From positions 1 through 29,213 of the IMG/VR virus record IMGVR_UViG_3300025308_000336: DNA of 29,213 bases; one strand, written 5' to 3'. This DNA is from a virus. The notes under the pieces are model-generated. The model did no database searches. It had not been told where the DNA came from and saw only the letters and a program-made list of their open reading frames with translations. Positions 16,242-23,435 of this stretch are shown here, piece after piece. Each line of letters starts with the position of its first letter. Position 1 is the first letter of the stretch. The translations under genes were made by a program, and so were the position numbers.

Positions 16242-16543
16242 TATTTATGCAGTGCTAATTTATTTAAAGTCCAGTTAAGTGAATTGAACTGTTTGAATTT
16301 GGGTTCATTGTTGCGAATTTCACAGGTACGGTTGGCAGAATCTAACATTAAAATGAACCTCACAAACCGTACATTTGCGATTAATAAATTTAGTATTGGC
16401 AAAATTCTGGATATTTGCATGTGCGATTAACCGGATAAATTATAAGCGAAGCGAAATAATTTAGACGAGTAAGAAAACTGCGATTAAAATAATACCGGCT
16501 AATTGGAAGTGCGATTTTCCGGCAGTGTAACACAAATATAACG
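16242..16543. other. Non-coding gap between convergent genes, with GCGATTA repeats
   Basis: About 300 bases with no credible gene. It holds a possible pseudoknot (16301-16372). GCGATTA appears near 16377, 16423 and 16480 and GCGATTT near 16511. An 8-base inverted repeat TAAATTAT/ATAATTTA lies near 16435-16462, and GGAA/TTCC encloses GTGCGATT near 16505-16520. No clear rho-independent terminator was found, although transcription from both sides should end here. The GCGATTA words recall the loops of the stem-loop region at 17.9-18.7 kb. Confidence 0.5.
16301..16372 (+). ncRNA. Possible H-type pseudoknot downstream of the portal gene
   Basis: GGTTCATT (16302-16309) pairs with AATGAACC (16352-16359), and GTACGGTT (16326-16333) pairs with AACCGTAC (16365-16372). 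The two helices interlock as A-B-A'-B'. A G-U pair extends the first helix at 16301/16360. It could protect the 3' end of the packaging message. Chance pairing is not excluded. Confidence 0.35.
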
Positions 16544-16990
16544 TTAAAAGCAATCCTCGATAGAAACAGGGTTCTCTTCAAGTAATCTTTCCCATAAATC
16601 GCCATCTCGATAATCACAATCACTATATTCATTGTCAATCAATCCCAAAAAACGAGAATCTTCATATGATGGGAATTCAATATGATTATTTGTTAATAAA
16701 ACTTGCAAATCGTTTATGTAAATATACAAATGACCGTTATCAATGTTAAGATCATCAATTGAGTTATCAGCGTTATCAAGTCTTTTTTCAAGTTGGGAAA
16801 TGTAGTGATCTTTTTTAACGATTTTATCATAGAGGATATTTAATCTTTCATCAGGAATGAAAATAAGAATAAATTTACCTTCTTGCATGTAATAGCCGTA
16901 AGAAGTAAAGATAGAACAGAATAGGTCAAATGATTTAGCAGTAACGAAATTTACTGTAGAACGAACGATTGAGGTTAATAGATTTTTCAT
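16544..16990 (-). CDS. Unknown small protein with conserved ERLLEENP-type C-terminal tail
   Basis: 148 residues, unrecognised. Residues 15-50 are hydrophobic and aromatic but not a clean membrane helix. Residues 60-90 form a charged, coiled-coil-prone helix. The end, LWERLLEENPVSIEDCF, matches the last residues of the neighbouring 76-residue protein (MYERWLEESPVNLEDCF). AAAGGATC eight bases before the start is a good ribosome binding site, so it is probably translated. The three small genes here form a leftward group between the packaging module and the stem-loop region; the role is unknown, possibly host takeover. Confidence 0.6.
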   Translation of the reverse strand: MKNLLTSIVRSTVNFVTAKSFDLFCSIFTSYGYYMQEGKFILIFIPDERLNILYDKIVKKDHYISQLEKRLDNADNSIDDLNIDNGHLYIYINDLQVLLTNNHIEFPSYEDSRFLGLIDNEYSDCDYRDGDLWERLLEENPVSIEDCF

Positions 16991-17043
16991 GATATGATCC
17001 TTTGTTTAGAATTTATAAATATGATTAAGAAATTTTGATGTAA

Positions 17044-17274
17044 TTAAAAACAATCCTCTAAATTAACCGGAGATTCTTCTAACCATCTCTCATACATTGT
17101 TTTTGCATCTAAAATCTGACCTTCCTCACTTGTATCGATTCCGCCATCATCGTAACAATCTTTTGGCTGTCCAATGTCTTTAAAATTGATGTTATTGAAA
17201 ATATTTAATGATTTATTTAATTGAAATTCGTCATTTGGGAAATCATTGCGATAGTCATTTGATGTAGTTTTCAT
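17044..17274 (-). CDS. Unknown small acidic protein with the same C-terminal tail
   Basis: 76 residues, acidic and Asn/Asp-rich, probably largely disordered apart from the C-terminal helix. The last 17 residues (MYERWLEESPVNLEDCF) match the end of the 148-residue neighbour, both finishing EDCF at the stop codon, while the rest of the two proteins is unrelated. AAAGG lies about nine bases before the start. A shared terminal peptide on otherwise different proteins suggests a common partner, or degradation or localisation signal. Confidence 0.6.
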   Translation of the reverse strand: MKTTSNDYRNDFPNDEFQLNKSLNIFNNINFKDIGQPKDCYDDGGIDTSEEGQILDAKTMYERWLEESPVNLEDCF

Positions 17275-17311
17275 GATTGAAACCTTTGATATGTAGTTTA
17301 TTGAAATTTAT

Positions 17312-17542
17312 TTAATTAAGAACAATGCTTGCAACTGACGAAATTATCTTACGGTTGAATGAATCAATAGAGGCATCATTTAACGCAATTTCGAATTCAG
17401 ATGCCGTTACTGTATGAATGAAATTTGAGAAGGAAAGATCATTACGGACTAATCTTGAAACTGATGTTTTTTGATCATCTAGAAGTAGAGCATCCATATA
17501 ATCTAGCACAACGCTAACGATTTGAGATAATTTATTATTCAT
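17312..17542 (-). CDS. Unknown small protein
   Basis: 76 residues from the ATG at 17542, which has AAAAGGA about ten bases upstream. The frame is open a further 35 codons, but without a ribosome binding site. Predicted helical (SQIVSVVLDYMDALLLDDQK, then VSRLVRNDLSFSNFIHTV and a terminal helix), soluble and compact. It lacks the EDCF tail of the two following genes. No family is recognised. It is the first gene of the three-gene group. Confidence 0.55.
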   Translation of the reverse strand: MNNKLSQIVSVVLDYMDALLLDDQKTSVSRLVRNDLSFSNFIHTVTASEFEIALNDASIDSFNRKIISSVASIVLN

Positions 17543-17900
17543 GATGTTTTTTCCTTTTTGTAATGGATTAAATGTTAATAAAAATTTAGAAATTAAAGTC
17601 TTTTGTATATTCCAGATTTTGTGAATTATTAAACTTCTCGTGAACAAGGATGTTTTGAAATTATGCTATTTCGATTTATCTAGTATTTGCTTGCTATTCA
17701 GGTAACATCAGAACAGAAATTTAATGGAGAATTTTCAGGTCAAAGGATCAGTTTCAGAGCTTGCATCCTTCATGTCTTGTTGCGTTGGTAGTTTCCGGTA
17801 CTCCAACAAACGATTTATCTCTAAGTATTCTACCTTAGAGAGTTTCGAGTCCGCCAGCTTTTCAAAGAACATTTTTTATATGGCATGCGCTTGTTTTGCC

Positions 17901-17973
17901 AGGTGTTGTAAATGCGAAAAAATCTGCCGGGATGCGATTAGCGGTGGTAGATTTTTTTGTATTTACAATACCT
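17901..17973 (+). ncRNA. 28-bp stem-loop (hairpin 1) with GCGATTAGC loop
   Basis: Bases 17901-17928 pair with 17946-17973 without a single mismatch if G-U is allowed. Wobbles are at 17905/17969, 17914/17960, 17916/17958 and 17926/17948, always G on the left and U on the right. The 17-base loop contains GCGATTAGC at 17934-17942, in which GC pairs GC around GATTA. Confidence 0.85.
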
Positions 17974-18128
17974 TACAGTTGGTTAATGAAGAAAGAAAAA
18001 TTGTGAAGAAAGTAACTCGGAACAAAGATGGCAAAACTAAATTATCGCCAAAAAAATGTTCTGAAAAGCTGAAGCGGACGGACACTGTAAGGGAAAGTGT
18101 AAGAGATTAATTGTGGGAGAATTGGGAA

Positions 18129-18203
18129 CGTATAAAAGCGTTGGGAAGCTGAAAACTATACGCGCCGCTTTCCGCAAAAAAGCACAAAAAGGAAGAAAGC
18201 GGC
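18129..18203 (+). ncRNA. Paired stems CGTATA/TATACG and GCCGCTTTC/GAAAGCGGC
   Basis: CGTATA at 18129-18134 pairs with TATACG at 18157-18162. Directly after it GCCGCTTTC at 18164-18172 pairs perfectly (9 bp) with GAAAGCGGC at 18195-18203 around an A-rich loop. Both belong to the stem-loop region. Confidence 0.65.
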
Positions 18204-18209
18204 ATTCCG

Positions 18210-18264
18210 GAGGTTTGGCGTGGTTTTTAAGCGATTAGCAAAAGAAAAACCATGTACAAACCTC
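18210..18264 (+). ncRNA. 19-bp stem-loop (hairpin 2) with GCGATTAGC loop
   Basis: Bases 18210-18228 pair with 18245-18264 with one bulged A (18256). G-U pairs are at 18218/18255 and 18220/18253. The loop contains GCGATTAGC at 18231-18239. The 16 bases from there (GCGATTAGCAAAAGAA) recur exactly in the integrase gene at 28220. Confidence 0.8.
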
Positions 18265-18282
18265 ATTTGTATTTGCAGCTAA

Positions 18283-18473
18283 GGGAGGGGCAAAAATAGG
18301 TAGTTTGCATAATGTCTCTTTATTTTGCGGACACTTCAACTACCCCTATTAAGTCCGCAAAATAATACCGCATTATGTAAAGGGAATAAGGTAAAATTTC
18401 TTTGTACTCCAGCATTTGTCCTACATAAAAATTTTACCGTTTCCCGTACTACCGTTAAGTTTTTGCCCCTTCC
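18283..18473 (+). ncRNA. Three-way junction RNA domain
   Basis: A closing stem of 14 bp (18283-18296 with 18460-18473, one G-U) continues as GGTAGT/ACTACC (18299-18304 with 18448-18453). It encloses two arms. Arm 1: 18304-18314 with 18371-18381, then ATTTTGCGGAC/GTCCGCAAAAT at 18322-18332 and 18353-18363. Arm 2: GGGAA/TTCCC at 18382-18386 and 18441-18445, then 18390-18406 with 18422-18438. All helices nest. Confidence 0.75.
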
Positions 18474-18525
18474 GTTGCCTTTTGTTATTAAAAAAACTTT
18501 CCTTTCTTTCAAATATTTTACGACA

Positions 18526-18581
18526 ATAAAACGGAATAGCTTAAACCATGATTAGAGGTTTAAGAGGGAATTCCGTTTTAT
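18526..18581 (+). ncRNA. 20-bp stem-loop (hairpin 3) with GATTA loop
   Basis: Bases 18526-18537 pair with 18570-18581 (12 bp perfect). After an asymmetric internal loop 18540-18547 pair with 18557-18564 (8 bp perfect). The nine-base loop ATGATTAGA again centres on GATTA. Confidence 0.8.
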
Positions 18582-18619
18582 ACAAGATGAAGCCGATGTA
18601 GCTAAAAAGAGTGTCGGGA

Positions 18620-18669
18620 GGATTGGCGGAATTCTTGCATGCGATTAGCGGAAAGAATTGTGCCGATCC
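18620..18669 (+). ncRNA. 17-position stem-loop (hairpin 4) with GCGATTAGC loop
   Basis: Bases 18620-18636 pair with 18653-18669, with one G-G mismatch and G-U pairs at 18624/18665 and 18628/18661. The loop contains GCGATTAGC at 18641-18649. Confidence 0.75.
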
Positions 18670-18811
18670 GATGGGTGTCGTAAGAGAAAGGTTGTTTGAT
18701 CAGGCAAAGAGAATGGGATAGAAACATACTGGACGCGCGAAGCGCGGACGATAAGAGTTCGCGGCAATATCTGCGTTAGAATAACATTACCAATCGCAAA
18801 CCCGAACATTT

Positions 18812-20242
18812 CTAAATTGGGAATTCAAGCTGTTCATGTTCAGGAGGTTCATGATGCGATGGAGATGAAATTTGCTGCCATTCTTCCGGTTTATAATGAA
18901 CATCTTCAAAGGTATGAATTGGTTTCAGGTAACGTAAACGAGTAAGCCCGGTTAATCCTCCACGATTCTTAGCGATTATCACCTCAAAATATTCTTTTCT
19001 GTCCAAGAGAGATTCATCATTGCAATAAAGTTCTTTAGTTTTATCAGCATAGGGATTGATGCCGTAATAGTCAGGGCAATGAAGTAAAAGAACTTGCCTT
19101 GCATCTTGTTCAATGGCGCCGGATTCCCGGAGATCTGAAAGCTGGGGACGTTTATCATGTCTTGTTTCGTTATTTCGATTCAACTGACTTAGCAAAATGA
19201 TCGGTGTTCCAGTGGTTTTCGCAAACTTCCGAAATTCTTCTGAGATTTGCGCGACGATCAAATCATTTCTTGAAATGACTTTCTCTTTTGTCTCATCTGC
19301 TTTGATCAGTTGCATATAATCGATGAAGATTGCATCCACCTTGTGCTGTACCTTCCATTTATTGATAGTAGCCATGATCTTCTTAGGTGTTTGGTGTGAA
19401 TCCTCGTCTATTTGGTAGTTTTTCGCTCTAAGACGATCTGTGGCGTTTTCTATGGCAGCCATTTCAGTTATTCCGATTTTCCCGGATTCAATCAAGACTG
19501 AATTTATCTGAGTCATTGCTGAAATATCTCGAACCAATAAACTTTCTGCATCCATCTCTATGGAGATGATTCCGGTTTTATAGCCTTGTAAGGTCAGATT
19601 CCGATTGCATTGCTGCATAAATGCGGTTTTACCAATACCCGGTCTGGCTCCGATGACACAAACAGATTTCTTGTGAAAACCGATTATGATGTTATCGAGA
19701 TTCTTTATTCCGCTCGGAATATATTGGTGTGACTTACCGGCTCTGGATTCACGGATATTAGTTATTAATTCATCGATGGATTGGTCCATAGACTTATCCA
19801 TGACATATTTCTGGAAATATTTGTAAATGATCTTTGTAATTCTGTCATTCACATCATGCGCTAAATCTAATCCTAAGAGATTAGATGTCTGAATGTCATT
19901 TGCGATTAACGCTAAATCGTTTGAAACATTCTGATCGAGTAAGTGTTTTACAAATGGCATTATCTGCAATTCGTAAGAGGACTGACCAAGGAAAAGAACG
20001 AAATTTTTCAACTCTTTGTTTTTGCTTGGCATTAAAAAAGTGTAAAGGTCAACATGGTTCGGGAACTTGTTAAACTCAAACACATATTTCAGCGCAACAT
20101 TGAAAGCATCTTTGCATAACTGAGAGAGAAAGATATCATCAGTTAATCCGAACGAAATTACATCTGCAAAATTATTTTCTGTTTGAAGGATCGAAGCAAT
20201 GATTTTCTTTTCATAAGCGAAGCGTTCTTTTGCATCCATCAT
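18812..20242 (-). CDS. dnaB: Replicative DNA helicase, DnaB family
   Basis: 476 residues. An N-terminal helical domain (residues 1-110) of the DnaB type is followed by a RecA-like core: Walker A GARPGIGKT at 198-206, SIEMDAESL at about 227-235, Walker B IFIDYMQL at 305-312, the SQLNR sensor at 352-356 and the DLRESGAIEQDA segment at 370-381. It unwinds the phage DNA ahead of the fork. The start overlaps the stop of the initiator-like gene upstream (ATGA), so the two are coupled, as in other phages where a loader precedes the helicase. The C terminus is Pro/Glu/His-rich. Confidence 0.92.
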   Translation of the reverse strand: MMDAKERFAYEKKIIASILQTENNFADVISFGLTDDIFLSQLCKDAFNVALKYVFEFNKFPNHVDLYTFLMPSKNKELKNFVLFLGQSSYELQIMPFVKHLLDQNVSNDLALIANDIQTSNLLGLDLAHDVNDRITKIIYKYFQKYVMDKSMDQSIDELITNIRESRAGKSHQYIPSGIKNLDNIIIGFHKKSVCVIGARPGIGKTAFMQQCNRNLTLQGYKTGIISIEMDAESLLVRDISAMTQINSVLIESGKIGITEMAAIENATDRLRAKNYQIDEDSHQTPKKIMATINKWKVQHKVDAIFIDYMQLIKADETKEKVISRNDLIVAQISEEFRKFAKTTGTPIILLSQLNRNNETRHDKRPQLSDLRESGAIEQDARQVLLLHCPDYYGINPYADKTKELYCNDESLLDRKEYFEVIIAKNRGGLTGLTRLRYLKPIHTFEDVHYKPEEWQQISSPSHHEPPEHEQLEFPI

Positions 20243-20946
20243 AACATCAAATCCCTATAGTGAGTTTGCGACTCAGAACCAGTTGATTGTTGAACTTTTA
20301 TTGATTTAGCATTATTTTCTAAAATTTTCTCAATGTATGCTATGTTTCTTTTGTCTTTATCCTTGGCAGCAACGATGTCAAAAACCGCCTCAACATTTTC
20401 AAGAGAATACATATCGATTAACGGGTAAACTCTATCAACGATCGAGCTATTAACATTTTTACTTTCAGTTTTCAAATTCAAAAAAAGATTTAAGATTAGA
20501 GAGTCTTTAACTTTAATTCTATTCTCTTCTTTTCTTTTCTCTTCTATTAGACGGTAATCATTCATGTCAAAATCATGAACAGTTCCGGTAGCGGGTAAGG
20601 GAATAGGTACGGTAGTATTTTTCAGTAATCCCTTATAAAGAGGGTGGTTAGGGTCTGGCAGTTTGCTCGGTTGTGGTTTATTAATTGTCTGATAAGTGTT
20701 CCAATTGGGAAGGAAATAATACAAACTGTTGTAAAGAATTAAAGAGTTTTGCAATGAACTATAAATATTTTTTAGTTTTCGTGGCGAAACCATGCTCGAA
20801 ATGTTTTTTTCGAGAGTACTTACTCTGCCTTTCCCTTGATCATCGGCGCAAGAAATTGAGGACATAAACACCACTAACGTGTCCGAATTCCAACCCTTAT
20901 CTGTTGCTGACTCCCATATATTAGGATCGATCATTCTCTTACGCAT
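20239..20946 (-). CDS. Putative replication initiator / helicase-loader (DnaD-like N-terminal domain)
   Basis: 235 residues. The N terminus (MIDPNIWESATDKGWNSDTL then VVFMSSISCADDQGKGR and a second helix pair) resembles the winged-helix domain of phage replication proteins of the DnaD/O type. A Lys/Glu-rich linker (about residues 130-145) separates it from a helical C-terminal domain with DIVAAKDKDKRNIAYIEKIL, which resembles DnaD-like domain 2 (a YIxxIL element). Immediately upstream of dnaB, with a four-base overlap. It probably binds an origin and brings in the helicase. Confidence 0.65.
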   Translation of the reverse strand: MRKRMIDPNIWESATDKGWNSDTLVVFMSSISCADDQGKGRVSTLEKNISSMVSPRKLKNIYSSLQNSLILYNSLYYFLPNWNTYQTINKPQPSKLPDPNHPLYKGLLKNTTVPIPLPATGTVHDFDMNDYRLIEEKRKEENRIKVKDSLILNLFLNLKTESKNVNSSIVDRVYPLIDMYSLENVEAVFDIVAAKDKDKRNIAYIEKILENNAKSIKVQQSTGSESQTHYRDLML

Positions 20947-21240
20947 TTAGTATCGAATTCCTTTCTTTTTTTTATCAATATGTAACCCAATAGAAGGGAG
21001 ATCAAATCCCTTCATCGTCGCTTCGTAAATACCCTCAATATAGTTTAATTGATTAGGCGTAAAAGGTTCATTGTTACTTTTCATTCCGACAAAAGAAAGG
21101 AGTGCATTTTCCATCTTCTCTTTACGGTCAACTCTCCGTAAAGAACTGATATTGACAACACAAAATTCTATTTGAATTTTGGCTGTATTTTGCGCTCGTT
21201 CTTTATCGCTTGAATAAGTGTTTCTTGCTGAACTGTGCAT
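20947..21240 (-). CDS. Unknown small early protein
   Basis: 97 residues, basic overall. Residues 55-97 (PFTPNQLNYIEGIYEATMKG, ending DKKKKGIRY) resemble the end of small early proteins seen in many phage replication operons, none with a role I can name. AGGA lies before the start. The stop directly abuts the next start (TAA then ATG). Confidence 0.5.
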   Translation of the reverse strand: MHSSARNTYSSDKERAQNTAKIQIEFCVVNISSLRRVDRKEKMENALLSFVGMKSNNEPFTPNQLNYIEGIYEATMKGFDLPSIGLHIDKKKKGIRY

Positions 21241-21248
21241 GACTAATC

Positions 21249-21818
21249 CTAAAGTAGTTCATTTAAAGAAACATGTTCATTCTCGGAGGGTATTAATCCT
21301 CCATTTGAATACTTTTCTTCGTTGATTTGAGCAGCTTTTTCATTGAACTCTTTTTCAATTTCTTCAGGCATTTCAGAAATAACTTCTTCATAATCTACTG
21401 AATCCGTATAGCCTTCATGAAGAAGTAATATCCTTGGTTCCGATTGTTCTTCCGGCTGTTGTTCCTCTAAATCCATTTTCACTGAATTATTTTTAGGATT
21501 ATCAAAGATATTCATATCAGTGACTCTAACTTTTTCACCGGTATCGCTGCGATAAATTGTTTTCTGACCCTCTTCCGGTTCATCAAAAACAAAATAACAT
21601 TCAACATCTTTAAGTTCACCTTCAGACTGATAGCGTTTCGAAAGGTTCAAAGCTTGAAGCTTCAGTGATTTGATCTGTTCATTTGCATCTTTGTTATAAC
21701 TGGATTTCTCCTCTTCGATTTTTGATAAATTAATTTCGATTTCAGTTAATTCATCTGCTATTTGCTGTTTAGTTTCATCTGATAATTGTACCGGTAATTT
21801 TTCTGTGTACTGTTGCAT
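21249..21818 (-). CDS. Acidic early phage protein with YRxDTGE motif
   Basis: 189 residues, very acidic. Residues 1-65 form a coiled-coil helix (SDETKQQIADELTEIEINLS). A short beta section follows, with one cysteine and the IYRSDTGEKV motif, then a long acidic, probably disordered C terminus. The helix plus YRxDTGE layout is familiar from uncharacterised early phage proteins. The function is unknown. It lies inside the replication operon. Confidence 0.55.
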   Translation of the reverse strand: MQQYTEKLPVQLSDETKQQIADELTEIEINLSKIEEEKSSYNKDANEQIKSLKLQALNLSKRYQSEGELKDVECYFVFDEPEEGQKTIYRSDTGEKVRVTDMNIFDNPKNNSVKMDLEEQQPEEQSEPRILLLHEGYTDSVDYEEVISEMPEEIEKEFNEKAAQINEEKYSNGGLIPSENEHVSLNELL

Positions 21819-21837
21819 TGTGTACGATCCTTCGTCT

Positions 21838-22278
21838 TTATTGAACCAATTGTTTGAAATTATTTTCTTTCAACGTCTGGAATAATGTTCTATCATTAAC
21901 TCCATCATAGAGATAAGGCATAAAGACTTGTGTGGCTTCTGCTTGTTCCATTTGAACCATTGAAATTTGAATATGAACCCATTCATGGAGTAATTTCCAT
22001 GAAGTTTTTTCTGCTTGTTCAATTACTCTTTTTATAGTTTCCTTTCTTGGTTTAATTAATTGAGCGATTAGAACTTTTTCTACAGCTTTGGGATTAGACG
22101 GTAATTTGAATGTGACCAGGGATTCACCAACTTTCAATTGGAATAAGAAACCGGCTATTTTATTATCATCCATATAGAATTTAGAAATTGTCTTGGCGCC
22201 GGCTTCCACTAAAAGAATTTCGATTGAGGAAATACTTTTCGATACAGCGACACTCGACGAATAATTTTTTATTTTCAT
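21838..22278 (-). CDS. Unknown early phage protein
   Basis: 146 residues. The N-terminal pattern (KNYSSSVAVSKSISSIEILL then VEAGAKTIS.FYMDDNKIAG) is familiar from uncharacterised phage early proteins, and a helix with TSWKLLHEWVHIQISMVQME follows, with two His and a Glu that could be ligands but do not form an HExxH motif. No membrane segment. It precedes the coiled-coil gene by 19 bases. Confidence 0.55.
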   Translation of the reverse strand: MKIKNYSSSVAVSKSISSIEILLVEAGAKTISKFYMDDNKIAGFLFQLKVGESLVTFKLPSNPKAVEKVLIAQLIKPRKETIKRVIEQAEKTSWKLLHEWVHIQISMVQMEQAEATQVFMPYLYDGVNDRTLFQTLKENNFKQLVQ

Positions 22279-22293
22279 AGATATATGATTTGG

Positions 22294-22884
22294 TTAAGAA
22301 ATTAAATTATTGTGATCAGTGAAATGGAAGTAGATTCTTTTTGTTAATAAAATATCTGTTCTTGCATCATGGAGGTTTCCCTCTGCGATTATGTTTAAAT
22401 GATTTGCAACTGTCCCTAATTTGAAATTAGGCATTGACACACGTTCGTCTTTAAGATTGAATAACGCAAGCTGCAAGACATCAAGTGCAGGCTGATAAAA
22501 ATAACTTCCGAAATAACGAGATTGATTTTTCACAAACCATTCTCTCATAAAATCCGCGTCAAATTTTGCATTGAAACCAACAAAGAAAAATTTATCGTTT
22601 TGGTTGTTCCTAACTACATAGCGATTAAGAATTGCCATCATTTCATTAAATACAATTTTCGGTTCATTGTATGTAAAAATTTCTTTTACAGTTTTTTTGT
22701 TAACCGTCAATGCTTCTGCAGTGATCTCATCAAAAACAAATGGTTGAACAGTAAAATTGAACGTTTCGATTACTGTATAAACAGCATTTTGTCCAAAAAT
22801 TATTTCACCGGCAATCTGGATTACACCATTTTTTTTCGCATCCAATCCGGTAGTTTCTACATCTATAAAGCAAAGTTTGATCAT
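22294..22884 (-). CDS. DnaQ-like 3'-5' exonuclease (DEDDh)
   Basis: 196 residues. ExoI motif FIDVETTG (D8, E10), ExoII motif FVGFNAKFDADF (D109 or D111) and ExoIII motif LHDARTDI (H172, D177) are all present, so it should be active as a DEDDh nuclease. Roles could be proofreading, recombination or RNA/DNA end trimming. There is no polymerase domain, so it would act alone or with a host polymerase. It lies between RusA and the 146-residue gene in the leftward operon. Confidence 0.88.
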   Translation of the reverse strand: MIKLCFIDVETTGLDAKKNGVIQIAGEIIFGQNAVYTVIETFNFTVQPFVFDEITAEALTVNKKTVKEIFTYNEPKIVFNEMMAILNRYVVRNNQNDKFFFVGFNAKFDADFMREWFVKNQSRYFGSYFYQPALDVLQLALFNLKDERVSMPNFKLGTVANHLNIIAEGNLHDARTDILLTKRIYFHFTDHNNLIS

Positions 22885-22922
22885 GTTCAGAGTCCCTTAA
22901 ATATTATTGATTGTTGTTTGAG

Positions 22923-23435
22923 TTAAATTGATGTTACAAGTTCTTCCATCACCAAAGAGATCCCTGGAGTATTTGAATAAAACTTTTTGCAATTGTTAAG
23001 TCCGCAAATTTGAGAATCATTTATAAATACTAATCCTTCCAACGCATCGAATACCCCTTTGTTGAGATTATCCGTAAGGTCCGGCTTGGTTGTTTTTACT
23101 ACTTCATGACCGGAATCTATTTTTGCGATAATCTTTTTGCTAAAAGATTTTAACGGAGGGAAAGAGTAATGAAGTTTGGTTACGTTAATCCCTTTACTAA
23201 ATGGTACAAACCCGGTTGGTAATTGAGGAATAACAATTGCTCTGATATTACGTTCGGCTTCTATTACTTTAGAGGTCTGATGATGCTTAACAAAAGATTT
23301 GTCCCCGACATTAACAATGCGTGATCGCACCGATTGTTTAGGTTGAGGAACACCCGGGATAAATAATGAAATATGATTCGTTCTAAAAGTTTCAGATCGT
23401 TTAGAAAGAGGTTCGGGAAATAAAGATTCATTCAT
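22923..23435 (-). CDS. rusA: RusA-family Holliday junction resolvase
   Basis: 170 residues. IPGVPQPKQSVR near residues 26-37 and KPDLTDNLNKGVFDALEGLV followed by FINDSQI (D119, D122, D130, D140) are the hallmarks of RusA, which resolves four-way junctions made during phage recombination. The N-terminal 20 residues are an extra leader. It overlaps the ribbon-helix-helix gene by four bases. Confidence 0.9.
   Translation of the reverse strand: MNESLFPEPLSKRSETFRTNHISLFIPGVPQPKQSVRSRIVNVGDKSFVKHHQTSKVIEAERNIRAIVIPQLPTGFVPFSKGINVTKLHYSFPPLKSFSKKIIAKIDSGHEVVKTTKPDLTDNLNKGVFDALEGLVFINDSQICGLNNCKKFYSNTPGISLVMEELVTSI

Larger units (their letters stand above)
17786..18745 (+). ncRNA. Candidate large structured RNA of unknown class
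   Basis: At least nine helices were paired by eye: GTTGG..AGT/ACTCCAAC at about 17785-17808, TCTCTAAG/CTTAGAGA at 17818-17841, TGGCA/TGCCA at 17881-17901, and those listed separately below. Ten G-U pairs hold the long stems together on the plus strand; on the minus strand they would be A-C mismatches. Only one position shows the reverse. That polarity argues for a rightward RNA under selection. Ends and promoter are unknown; a weak sigma70-like TTGAAA lies at 17655-17660. GOLLD and ROOL phage RNAs are possible comparisons by size and context only. Confidence 0.5.
17543..18811. other. 1.27-kb stretch without a convincing gene, dominated by stem-loops
   Basis: Open frames at 17724-18110 and 18325-18555 (plus) exist, but their translations are Cys-rich or low-complexity, lack ribosome binding sites and cross the stem-loops, so I do not call them. 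From about 17786 to 18745 nearly every 100 bases contain a stem. A GC-rich CGCGC/GCGCG stem with a three-base loop lies near 18733-18745. The three small leftward genes begin at the left border, and dnaB ends at the right border. Confidence 0.7.

Noticed and set aside
16163-16638. Minus-strand frames across the portal end and the gap
   Set aside because: They overlap real genes, have no binding sites and give translations without features.
17724-18110. 128-codon open frame on the plus strand
   Set aside because: No ribosome binding site, an odd Cys-rich translation with no recognisable domain, and it runs straight through the 28-bp hairpin; RNA structure explains the sequence better.
18117-18170. 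Weak open frames and SD-like GGAG words near the stem-loops
   Set aside because: The frames are too short and interrupted to support a gene.
18325-18555. 76-codon open frame on the plus strand
   Set aside because: Low-complexity hydrophobic translation that coincides with the arms of the three-way junction.
17786-18745. CRISPR array
   Set aside because: The stem-loops share only a loop motif, not a direct repeat with regular spacers, and no cas genes are present; the Cas4-like nuclease fits phage recombination.
17786-18745. Integron attC cluster or ordinary transposon ends
   Set aside because: No consistent R and L boxes, no integrase next to the stems and no flanking target duplications seen; the G-U polarity also favours RNA.
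17647-18811. Retron or diversity-generating retroelement
   Set aside because: The long hairpins recall an msd stem, and the fibre gene could in principle be a target, but no reverse transcriptase gene is present in the window.
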